Shown here piece by piece: positions 45,503 to 52,664 of a stretch of 64,000 nucleotides of DNA. The DNA is from Aestuariibaculum lutulentum. GTDB taxonomy: Bacteria > Bacteroidota > Bacteroidia > Flavobacteriales > Flavobacteriaceae. The DNA is taken from assembly GCF_032926325.1 (NCBI RefSeq), contig NZ_CP136709.1, positions 2,388,501-2,452,500 on the forward strand, in the 5' to 3' direction. The first letter of the stretch is position 1. The number at the start of each line of letters is the position of its first letter. The notes under the pieces are model-generated. The model had not been told where the DNA came from. It made no database searches and was given only the letters and a program-made list of their open reading frames with translations. The position numbers and the translations under genes were made by a program.

Positions 45503-46747
45503 TTAATTTTTGAATAGGGTAGGTTTTATGGTTATCATAAACCAAGCCCAGTTATTAGTAGCATTATTATTACCTCCCTTTAGGATTGACATCGTATTAG
45601 TAGCAAATAACTGTGAGTATCCAAACTGAAAATTAACATTCTTAATCCAATTATAAGTGAAAACCAAATCCAATTCTGTACCTAAAGATTGGTTCATTTC
45701 ATTTCCAGAGTCATCAAACACTTTGGCAGCAGCAGAAAAAATATGAGGCATAAGTTTACCACTGAATTTATTTTTATGAAAAAATAAACAGGCATTTATA
45801 TCTGTCAAACCAACAGAATTTATATGATTTCCAACATAAAAATAGTCCATTAAACCATTAAATTTATGATTGGTTCCATACCAAGGATTGAATGAGCTTA
45901 TTTTTGAAGCATTAGAATTGTTGTTTGTTCCTGAAAGATATTCAAAACCTATTGCCAGATTAAAATGATTTGTAAAATCATAATATACATTTGCAGCAAT
46001 ATTGTATGCGCTTAAATGAGAGCTAGCAATTTTACCAGTTTGCAAGTATGCGGAAGCATCAGTACCAAATGAATCTTTATTATAAGTTAGTCTGGCTCCT
46101 ATGGTTTGGTTATAACTTATTTTTTGCTCAAGATTATCAGTGTAATTAAGTCCTTGGTTTAAAAATAATAAACTTATACTTGTGTTTTTAAGTTGATTAT
46201 GATACCATAAATATTGAAAGTTTTTATAATTGTTTACTTCATAATTTGTTTTAAACAGACTTTCTTCCTCAGAACTTAATGCGAATCCAAAATCTAAATG
46301 TCCGTTATTAGTTCCTTTAAAAGATGCTATAAGGGCATCATGACTTCTGGCTTGTTGTGCCCAGTCCACATTTCCAAAAATCCTTTGGTCATCATAAACA
46401 ATTTCTTGCCTCCCTAATTTTAAAAAAAAGTTAGATGTCAGGTAGAGTTTAGCCCAGGCTTCATGAACAGCTGTTCCGTTCTTGTCAGAAGCAGATAAGG
46501 TAGCAATGTCTCCCCAAACCCTTATGTTTTGGAGGGCAGCAAAGGCCTGAATTTTTTCAGAAGTAAATTTTAAATTTAAACGTGTTCGTTGGGATATAAA
46601 ATTTGCAGCTTCAGCATCGTTTGGAATTAACGTTTTATAGCCATGCCTATATTCATAACGAGGTCTTAATTCTGCCGAAATTTCAAATTCCTGAGCGTAA
46701 CAGGTCATTACAACTCCTGTAAATAGAATTGCTATAAAGTTTTTCAT
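45503..46747 (-). CDS. Outer-membrane porin of the alginate-export type
   Basis: The 414-residue protein has a signal peptide and an 18-strand-like barrel with AELRPRYEYRHGY, SQRTRLNLKF, EAWAKLYLTSNFFLKLGRQEIVYDD and a C-terminal Phe-containing strand. These mark the alginate-export/porin family (AlgE-like), whose members in denitrification loci probably let nitrate or nitrite through the outer membrane. It ends a leftward unit with sco, the SUMF1-domain gene and nirK. No alginate genes are in the island, so the family name should not be taken literally. Confidence 0.82.
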   Translation of the reverse strand: MKNFIAILFTGVVMTCYAQEFEISAELRPRYEYRHGYKTLIPNDAEAANFISQRTRLNLKFTSEKIQAFAALQNIRVWGDIATLSASDKNGTAVHEAWAKLYLTSNFFLKLGRQEIVYDDQRIFGNVDWAQQARSHDALIASFKGTNNGHLDFGFALSSEEESLFKTNYEVNNYKNFQYLWYHNQLKNTSISLLFLNQGLNYTDNLEQKISYNQTIGARLTYNKDSFGTDASAYLQTGKIASSHLSAYNIAANVYYDFTNHFNLAIGFEYLSGTNNNSNASKISSFNPWYGTNHKFNGLMDYFYVGNHINSVGLTDINACLFFHKNKFSGKLMPHIFSAAAKVFDDSGNEMNQSLGTELDLVFTYNWIKNVNFQFGYSQLFATNTMSILKGGNNNATNNWAWFMITIKPTLFKN

Positions 46748-46759
46748 TTTTAAGATGGT

Positions 46760-47470
46760 TTAATTGGTTAGTCTAAGGATGGCATCGATTGTTTCAGTGT
46801 TATCCACTCCTAAGTCTTCCTGTTGATGTATTAATTCGCCTTTAGGATTAAAAATACTTATAATATTAGAATGCGAAAAGTCTATTGGAGATATTTGTTT
46901 GTATTTAACGGCTAATACATTTGCGAATTCCCTAACCCCAGTTTCAGTACCTTGAAGGAATGTCCATTGCGGGTCATCCATATAATTTTCAATGGCAAAG
47001 GATTTCAGACGTTCGGGCGTATCTGTTTTTGGATCTATACTAATTAATACAAAGTTGAGCTGGTCTATTTTGTTATCAGGAATTTGTGCCTCAATATTCC
47101 GCATATCTGCAACTAAACGCGGGCAGGCGGCTTTACATGAAGTATAAATCATGACCATAACCAGCGTTTTTCCTTTTAAATCCTTCAAAAGAATCTGCTC
47201 ACCTTCTTCGGTGTTCCAATTAGAAGTTAAATTGAAAATTGATTCTTCTGAAATACCATCAGTATTTTCAATTTTTGAAGCACTTGTTTCCAATGGTTGT
47301 AAATCCATTTTACATATTGGACAATTAAAAGGTTGGTTATATGTTTTATTACCTTCGCATTGCATTGGGCATAAGTAAAGTATCGTACCCTGTTTTGACT
47401 TATTTGAGTTACATGAGCTGAAAGTGAATGTGAGCAGCGCAAAAATTGTAATTATTTTTAAAATTTTCAT
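46760..47470 (-). CDS. SCO family copper chaperone lipoprotein with heavy-metal-binding domain
   Basis: The ATG at 47470 is chosen because it gives the lipobox signal (FSSC, Cys20) and an ATGA overlap with the upstream gene. After the signal comes a small metal-binding motif (CPMQC at 34-38, CPICKMDLQPL at 50-60), then a thioredoxin-like Sco domain with copper ligands TSCKAACPR (Cys112, Cys116) and a later His in IDFSHSNI. Sco proteins deliver copper to cuproenzymes; the nearby client is NirK. Confidence 0.88.
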   Translation of the reverse strand: MKILKIITIFALLTFTFSSCNSNKSKQGTILYLCPMQCEGNKTYNQPFNCPICKMDLQPLETSASKIENTDGISEESIFNLTSNWNTEEGEQILLKDLKGKTLVMVMIYTSCKAACPRLVADMRNIEAQIPDNKIDQLNFVLISIDPKTDTPERLKSFAIENYMDDPQWTFLQGTETGVREFANVLAVKYKQISPIDFSHSNIISIFNPKGELIHQQEDLGVDNTETIDAILRLTN

Positions 47471-48246
47471 GGTTGTGGTTTTGTATCTTTTACACATCTA
47501 AACCCTAAGTTTTTCATAGCGTATTTAGCTTTTAGGCTTCCCCTGATGGCATAACGCATAAAGGCCGCATAGTTCATTAAATCGGTGGCGTTAACGGCTG
47601 CACTTCCGCAGAATAGATTATTGTCTTTATCGACATCTTTTCTCGATTCACCAGTAATGAGCACAGAATTAAAATCAAGTGTCCATTCCCAAACTAGACC
47701 ATGCAAATCATATACTCCCCAAACATTTTTTTGATTTTTACCTATAAGATTTTCATTGGTCTTAGGGGTTTCGTACCAAGCTAGAATTTGTTTGTTATAC
47801 TCAGGTTTAAGCCTAGCATCACGAGAGGTTTGGTCTGCCATAGCGGCGTATTCCCATTCATCAATAGTAGGTAATCGTTTGCCTTGGCACTCACAATAAT
47901 CTTTAGCTGCAAACCAGGAAACATAAGTTACTGGGCTATTTTGTTTTTCTGTATCATTAAGTTCAAAATCATTTTTCCAATTTAATAAATAGCTTTGATC
48001 AGTAAATAATTTTAAGGCTTTCGATTTTTGCCATTTAGGATATTGTTTAACAAATTCTAAAAATTGGACATTAGTGACAGGGAAAATGTCCATTTCAAAA
48101 TCTTTAACTTCTACAACGGTAGAATCTCTTCCGTAAAGTGGGATATATCGACTACCTTGTATAAAGACCATGTTTTCAGACTGCCCAAACAATTTAGTTT
48201 GACTGATAATTATAAAAATTAATAATCTGAAAACATGATCTTTCAT
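47467..48246 (-). CDS. Exported SUMF1/formylglycine-generating-enzyme-like protein of the nirK operon
   Basis: The 259-residue protein has a signal peptide and an FGE-sulfatase (SUMF1) fold: FEMDIFPVTNVQFLEFVK, SPVTYVSWFAAKDYCECQGKRLPT, WEYAAMA, VWGVYDLHGLVWEWT and the final NLGFRCV. The active-site pair of true formylglycine-generating enzymes (two Cys five residues apart before the final Arg) is not evident, so it is probably a structural or binding version. It lies seven bases after nirK and overlaps sco, which suggests a role in NirK assembly or copper-site maturation. Confidence 0.82.
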   Translation of the reverse strand: MKDHVFRLLIFIIISQTKLFGQSENMVFIQGSRYIPLYGRDSTVVEVKDFEMDIFPVTNVQFLEFVKQYPKWQKSKALKLFTDQSYLLNWKNDFELNDTEKQNSPVTYVSWFAAKDYCECQGKRLPTIDEWEYAAMADQTSRDARLKPEYNKQILAWYETPKTNENLIGKNQKNVWGVYDLHGLVWEWTLDFNSVLITGESRKDVDKDNNLFCGSAAVNATDLMNYAAFMRYAIRGSLKAKYAMKNLGFRCVKDTKPQP

Positions 48247-48253
48247 GACTTGG

Positions 48254-49696
48254 CTATTTTTTGTTTTTTACATTTTCGACCATAGATGTCGTTACCACTT
48301 TTTTAGAATTGCCCCAACTGTTGTATACATAAGTTAATACATTTGCAATTTCTTCTGAAGAGAGCATTTGTTTGGTCATAACACTATTGTATTTTTCACC
48401 ATTAACGGTTATTTCCCCAGATTTTCCATGCAATACAATATCTATTGCGCGATTAATATCGGCATTTAGGTAATCAGATTTAGCTAAAGGAGGGAAGGCA
48501 TTTGGTATTCCTTGTCCTTCTGATTGGTGACAAGCAAAACAGGTTTGCATATAGGTTTGTTTACCAAATTTCATTTGTTCATCAAAGGATTTGGCTGGAA
48601 TCTTAGATTCTACAATTTCATCGGTTGTCGGCATAGACTGAATACCCGGCCCCTCAGGAAGGTAAATATCATCTCTAATTTCTCCAGAATATATTTTTTT
48701 ATTTTTTTCGCCTTCTACTTTAAGCATACCTAAGGCGCCTTTATTAAATGCTCTGAAGATCGAGTGATCTACCAAAATAAATGTTCCGGGAACATCTACT
48801 TTAAATTCAACAATAGCTGCACCACCAGCGGGAATAAGAGTTGTTTGTACATTTTCATTGGTTTGTTTTCCTCCTTCAATATGTACTTTGTCAAATATTT
48901 CTCCTATAACATGGAATGAGGAAACCAAACCAGGGCCTCCGTTTCCTACGAAAAGCCTCACTGTTTCACCAACTTTCGCTGTTATTGCATTATCTCCGGT
49001 TAGCGCGCCTACTTTACCGTTAAATACAACATAATCAGCTTTTTCATCGACTGCCTTCTGCATGTCGAAAGGTTGTAAGCCGCGTTCACCATTAGCGCCT
49101 TTTGTATAGAAATCACCCTGCATAATATAATATTCTTTATCAACAGCAGGTAAACCTCCTTCAGGTTCAACTAAAATTAAACCATACATACCATTGGCTA
49201 TGTGCATACCTACAGGAGCTGTTGCACAGTGATATACATATAAACCCGGATTTAAAGTTTTAAAGGAAAATACTTTCTCATGTCCAGGTGCTACAAAAGA
49301 AGATTCAGCACCTCCTCCGGGACCTGTAACAGCATGCAGATCTATATTATGAGGTAGTTTGTTCTCTGGATGATTTTGAAGATGAAATTCCACTTCGTCA
49401 CCAACACGAGTTCTTATAAAACTACCAGGAACTGTACCTCCAAATGTCCAGTATACATAACGAACACCATTGGTTATTTCTCCTTCTTTTTCAAGAATTT
49501 CCATTTTAACAATTAGCTTTTTTGCGTTTCTCCGTCCTACAGGTGTAGGTACATTGGGAGGAGAGGTTAATTCTGCAACCATTTCTCTGCTTACGGGAAT
49601 TTTTGAAGTGTTTTCGTAATGTTTTTCTTGATTTTTGAAGCAGCTAAAAAGAAATAAAGTAATAATTAAGGGTAAATATTTGATTTGTGTTTTCAT
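48254..49696 (-). CDS. nirK: Copper nitrite reductase with C-terminal cytochrome c domain
   Basis: NirK reduces nitrite to NO. The 480-residue lipoprotein (FSC, Cys19) has two cupredoxin domains. Type 1 copper ligands are His116, Cys157, His165 and Met170; type 2 ligands are His121, His156 and His311. The catalytic Asp119 and His262 are in place. A cytochrome c domain at about residues 370-480 has CFACH (386-390) and a Met ligand candidate at 440. The fused heme domain would feed electrons straight to the type 1 site. Confidence 0.95.
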   Translation of the reverse strand: MKTQIKYLPLIITLFLFSCFKNQEKHYENTSKIPVSREMVAELTSPPNVPTPVGRRNAKKLIVKMEILEKEGEITNGVRYVYWTFGGTVPGSFIRTRVGDEVEFHLQNHPENKLPHNIDLHAVTGPGGGAESSFVAPGHEKVFSFKTLNPGLYVYHCATAPVGMHIANGMYGLILVEPEGGLPAVDKEYYIMQGDFYTKGANGERGLQPFDMQKAVDEKADYVVFNGKVGALTGDNAITAKVGETVRLFVGNGGPGLVSSFHVIGEIFDKVHIEGGKQTNENVQTTLIPAGGAAIVEFKVDVPGTFILVDHSIFRAFNKGALGMLKVEGEKNKKIYSGEIRDDIYLPEGPGIQSMPTTDEIVESKIPAKSFDEQMKFGKQTYMQTCFACHQSEGQGIPNAFPPLAKSDYLNADINRAIDIVLHGKSGEITVNGEKYNSVMTKQMLSSEEIANVLTYVYNSWGNSKKVVTTSMVENVKNKK

Positions 49697-49716
49697 ATTT
49701 AGTGATTTAGTATTCT

Positions 49717-49724
49717 CAAAACTA
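49717..49724 (-). promoter_or_regulatory. -7 element candidate of nirK
   Basis: Read leftward this is TAGTTTTG, 21 bases before the nirK start. No well-placed TTG is present. Two palindromes lie just upstream (49747-49760 and 49761-49784), so an activator or repressor could act here. Confidence 0.5.
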
Positions 49725-49746
49725 TGATATACTATTTTTTTAAAAT

Positions 49747-49760
49747 ATGATATTTATCAT
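49747..49760. promoter_or_regulatory. Short palindrome between nirK and the HPP gene
   Basis: ATGATATTTATCAT has 6-base arms and lies directly next to operator candidate 4. The binding protein is unknown. Confidence 0.4.
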
Positions 49761-49784
49761 AATTAGGATAAATTTGTCTTAATT
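49761..49784 (+). promoter_or_regulatory. Rrf2 operator candidate 4, between nirK and HPP gene
   Basis: AATTAGGA (49761-49768) and TCTTAATT (49777-49784) flank the spacer TAAATTTG, a perfect -7 element on the + strand. The arms are identical to those of candidate 2. It lies 65 bases upstream of nirK. Confidence 0.7.
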
Positions 49785-49862
49785 GTTTTTTTAGGTTTAA
49801 AATTTCAATGTTTTTCTAGGTGAATTTGATTAGTAAAATAATTATTAAAAGTTTAAACTTAG

Positions 49863-49870
49863 TATTTTTG
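49863..49870 (+). promoter_or_regulatory. -7 element candidate of the HPP gene
   Basis: TATTTTTG lies 41 bases before the ATG at 49912. Its position favours that ATG over the TTG at 49882, which would be only about five bases into the transcript. Confidence 0.45.
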
Positions 49871-49911
49871 CATCTTTTTAATTGAAAATAAAGACCACAC
49901 TTAATACATCT

Positions 49912-50463
49912 ATGAGAACTAGGATAAAAAGAGGAATTAGAGTATCCAGATATATTTTATATAGAGAAACACTTATCGATTATACAGAAAAAATTTGGTC
50001 TTTTTTGGGAGCTTTTATTGGTATAGGAGTCATTGCTTTCTTTCAATCGTTTTATTTATCGAAAGAGGAGAATGTTTTTTTAATTGGTTCTTTTGGGGCC
50101 ACAAGTGTTTTGATTTTTGGAGCTATTCGAAGCCCATTGTCACAACCTAGGAATTTAATAGGAGGTCATTTAATTTCTGCTCTTATCGGTGTTACAATCT
50201 ATAAAATATTTCCAGAAATTATATGGTTGACTGCTCCTTTGGCAGTTGCGATTTCTATTGTTTTAATGCAATTTACCAAGACTTTACATCCTCCGGGAGG
50301 AGCAACAGCATTGATAGCAATTATTGGAACTGAAAAAATAAAATCTTTAGGGTATTATTATGTGTTTTCACCCGTTTTGTCTGGGGTATTAATATTATTT
50401 GTAATTGCTTTGGCTTTTAATAATATAACAAAGCATAGAGAGTATCCATCAAAAAAATATTAA
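49912..50463 (+). CDS. HPP family membrane protein, putative nitrite transporter
   Basis: The 183-residue protein has four membrane helices and the signature TLHPPGGATALIA that names the family, plus GSFGATSVLIFGA and SPLSQPRNLIGGH. Some HPP proteins in phototrophs move nitrite across membranes. Next to nirK, uptake or export of nitrite is a reasonable inference, not a demonstrated activity. The ATG at 49912 is preferred because of the upstream -7 element; a TTG at 49882 would add ten residues. Confidence 0.75.
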   Translation: MRTRIKRGIRVSRYILYRETLIDYTEKIWSFLGAFIGIGVIAFFQSFYLSKEENVFLIGSFGATSVLIFGAIRSPLSQPRNLIGGHLISALIGVTIYKIFPEIIWLTAPLAVAISIVLMQFTKTLHPPGGATALIAIIGTEKIKSLGYYYVFSPVLSGVLILFVIALAFNNITKHREYPSKKY

Positions 50464-50718
50464 CATGATCAGTCGCAAAAATAAATAAATGAAAGCTATA
50501 GTGAATAGATAATTTTTCAATTTATGAATATTGGTTTTAAAAATATATGTTTGAATGAGGTTTGAGACTCAAATCTAAAAATTGTAATATTGCAAGTAGA
50601 ATTTTTAGTATAAATACAAACAAAAGTTCTCATCAAATAAGTTACTCATTCGGTTACCAAAAGTTAATTAGAGTTTGAAACTTATTGATTTCACTACATA
50701 AGTTGGGTTTTAAGGTCT
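50464..50718. other. Non-coding right end of the island
   Basis: There is no credible reading frame. It contains the arm-site repeat at 50648-50659 and otherwise AT-rich sequence leading to the attR core. Confidence 0.6.
50648..50659 (+). repeat. Probable integrase arm site, right end
   Basis: ATTCGGTTACCA, identical to 32167-32178 and 59 bases inside the attR core. Confidence 0.65.
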
Positions 50719-50733
50719 TCCTGCCACCCCGAC
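50719..50733 (+). repeat. attR core
   Basis: TCCTGCCACCCCGAC copies the end of tRNA-Pro(TGG) with no tRNA around it. A perfect terminator hairpin begins two bases later, as expected for the original downstream flank of the tRNA. Confidence 0.88.
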
Positions 50734-50734
50734 A

Positions 50735-50773
50735 AAAAAGCCAGAATATCAATTGATATTCTGGCTTTTTTTA
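50735..50773 (+). terminator. Terminator originally downstream of tRNA-Pro
   Basis: A perfect 16-base stem (AAAAAGCCAGAATATC and its complement, 50735-50750 with 50755-50770) encloses an AATT loop, followed by T residues. It is now separated from the tRNA by the island. Confidence 0.85.
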
Positions 50774-50796
50774 TTTGTGATATTGATATTTGGAAT

Positions 50797-50832
50797 AAAA
50801 AAATCCCGTTCAAAACTTGAACGGGATTTTTT
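50797..50832 (-). terminator. Terminator of the first T9SS cargo gene
   Basis: CCCGTTCAA (50805-50813) pairs with TTGAACGGG (50817-50825), with A and T runs outside. Nearly identical to the hairpin at 52605-52640. Confidence 0.88.
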
Positions 50833-50855
50833 GGGTTTTTGAATTTATATCAAAA

Positions 50856-52433
50856 TTATTTAACGATAATTTTCTGAGCAAAGAAGCCTAAATCGGTTTG
50901 TGCTTTAAAAATGTATAAACCAGTATTTAAGTTAAAATCTAATCTTTGTGATTTTAAAACGCCTTGCTTAACCACTTTACCTGTAATGTCGTAAATGCTA
51001 TAAGCAGCATCAACTAACGATTTGTCTACCATAAAATAATCTTTAGCAGGGTTAGGGTAAACATTGTTTATGCCTTTAAGTTTTTCATCTGAATCAGATA
51101 AGGTTAAGGTGTTTAAGTTAAGTTTATAAACTTCATCTCCAAATATTTTACTAGTTGTGGTTCCAGAATAGTGGCCTTCAAAGTATAAAATATCATTAAC
51201 TTTTATGGGTCTGTTAGCAAGAATTGTTTCAGGGTCTAATATGGTAGAGGTTGTTCCATCAGTTCTATGTATGAAATTGTCATCTACAGGTTCTTCTACA
51301 TCATTTCCATTAGTATCTTTATACTTAAGTATTTCATCTTTCTCTCCTAAATAATAAAGAAAATCATCTGAATCACTTCCAGTTACAAAATGTGTTGGGT
51401 CGTGGTTTTTCTTTACATTGTGTGTAATTTGTGTAACCGCATCTGCATCAGTGCTTGCGTTTGCGTCGTAAGAATATAGTTGAGAAAATCCATTGGAATC
51501 TATGGCGCTAAAATAAAGTTTGTTTTTCCAAACGTACCATGGTTTAATGTAATCTACTGCATCATTTACAGCAGCTACTAGTTCGGTGCTACTACCATTG
51601 GTTTTGTAAAGAACAAAGTCATCTTTAAGTGCTACAGAACTACTTTCTCTTTGGGCAAAATATAACTCGTTATTGTACTGTACGAAATTATGTAATCTGT
51701 ATGTGGTAGGTAGTTGAGTTGCTCTAGAGAACTGCTCTGTAGCAGGATCGTATATAATTACTTCCATTCCTTCTGTATCTGTACCATCAATAGTTAGGTT
51801 TCCCGCAAAATAGATTTTATTGTTGAAGGCTTGTATGAGTGCATGGTTATTATTTGATTCACGATTTCCCCATGAAAATATGGTTTCCACTTGTCCTGTT
51901 GGTCTGTTAACACGTGTAGCGGCTGTATTGGTACCATCCCACTGCCATAATTCCTTATTAGAGATATTTATAAAATATAGTATACCGTTTAGTTCTACCA
52001 TGTCGTCCATCCCATTAACTAATTCTGTTACTTGAGTTGTTCCTGCGGCTGTGCCGTCTGATTTGTAAGGTACATTGCTGCGCGTGAAATGAACATAATT
52101 ATTAAAACCGAAAAAGTAACTAGGAGATGAGCTGCCAGTTCCAGGGTTAACGTCAACATATGTTAACGATTCGTTATCAGGGTCACTAGGGTCTAAAACC
52201 CAAAGTTCAGTACCAATGTGGTCATTTAAAGCATCTGCGTCATCACCGTCTGTGGTGTAGTCGCTCCCTGCAGCTCCTGTGGTAGCTTTAAAATAGATTT
52301 TGTCATTGTAAAAGAACATCACGTCGGGGTTAGAACTCCCAGTTCCTTTATTGATATCAAATAATAAAGTGCTTTGGGCGGTTGCAGCCAACCCAAACGC
52401 GAATGCTAAGCAAGAAAATAGTTTTCTTTTCAT
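50856..52433 (-). CDS. Secreted protein with T9SS type A sorting domain, paralogue 1
   Basis: The 525-residue protein has a signal peptide (LAFAFGLAATAQ), a repeat-rich body of propeller-like strands with motifs such as YKSDGTAAGTTQVTEL and TELWVLDPSDPDN, and a C-terminal T9SS domain (NNVYPNPAKDYFMVD, YDITGKVVKQGVL, LNTGLYIFKAQ, final KIIVK). It should be secreted or attached to the cell surface by the type IX system. The ligand is unknown. It is closely related to the next gene in size, repeats and terminator. Confidence 0.88.
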   Translation of the reverse strand: MKRKLFSCLAFAFGLAATAQSTLLFDINKGTGSSNPDVMFFYNDKIYFKATTGAAGSDYTTDGDDADALNDHIGTELWVLDPSDPDNESLTYVDVNPGTGSSSPSYFFGFNNYVHFTRSNVPYKSDGTAAGTTQVTELVNGMDDMVELNGILYFINISNKELWQWDGTNTAATRVNRPTGQVETIFSWGNRESNNNHALIQAFNNKIYFAGNLTIDGTDTEGMEVIIYDPATEQFSRATQLPTTYRLHNFVQYNNELYFAQRESSSVALKDDFVLYKTNGSSTELVAAVNDAVDYIKPWYVWKNKLYFSAIDSNGFSQLYSYDANASTDADAVTQITHNVKKNHDPTHFVTGSDSDDFLYYLGEKDEILKYKDTNGNDVEEPVDDNFIHRTDGTTSTILDPETILANRPIKVNDILYFEGHYSGTTTSKIFGDEVYKLNLNTLTLSDSDEKLKGINNVYPNPAKDYFMVDKSLVDAAYSIYDITGKVVKQGVLKSQRLDFNLNTGLYIFKAQTDLGFFAQKIIVK

Positions 52434-52604
52434 AAATTAAAATGTTTAGATAATTAGATTTATTAAGTTTTATATAAGTATTACTCAGTAAAAATGAATT
52501 ACCCTTGCTTTTTATTTAATAAAAATGAAAAATTATTTAATTATCATTGATTTTTAGTTGAAATGCTTGTATTAATGCGGCTTAATAAAGTTTTTTTTAT
52601 TCAT

Positions 52605-52640
52605 AAAAAAATCCCGTTCAAGTTTTGAACGGGATTTTTT
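52605..52640 (-). terminator. Terminator of the second T9SS cargo gene
   Basis: CCCGTTCAA (52613-52621) pairs with TTGAACGGG (52625-52633); only the loop differs from the hairpin after paralogue 1. Confidence 0.88.
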
Positions 52641-52664
52641 TAATAAAATTAAGTGTATAATAAA

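Larger units (their letters stand above)
32042..50733. mobile_element. 18.7-kb integrated denitrification island in tRNA-Pro
   Basis: The boundaries are two copies of a 15-base core (32042-32056 and 50719-50733), the first formed by the tRNA 3' end. A tyrosine integrase lies at the tRNA end and is read away from it. A 12-base repeat is present near both ends. Between them lie nap, rrf2, nor, ric, porin, sco, SUMF1-domain, nirK and HPP genes. No relaxase, conjugation, replication or excisionase gene was seen, so transfer would need help from another element. The tRNA remains intact. Confidence 0.88.

Noticed and set aside
45503..46747. Alginate secretion function for the island porin
   Set aside because: Only the barrel family name suggests it; no alginate synthesis genes are present and the context is nitrogen respiration.
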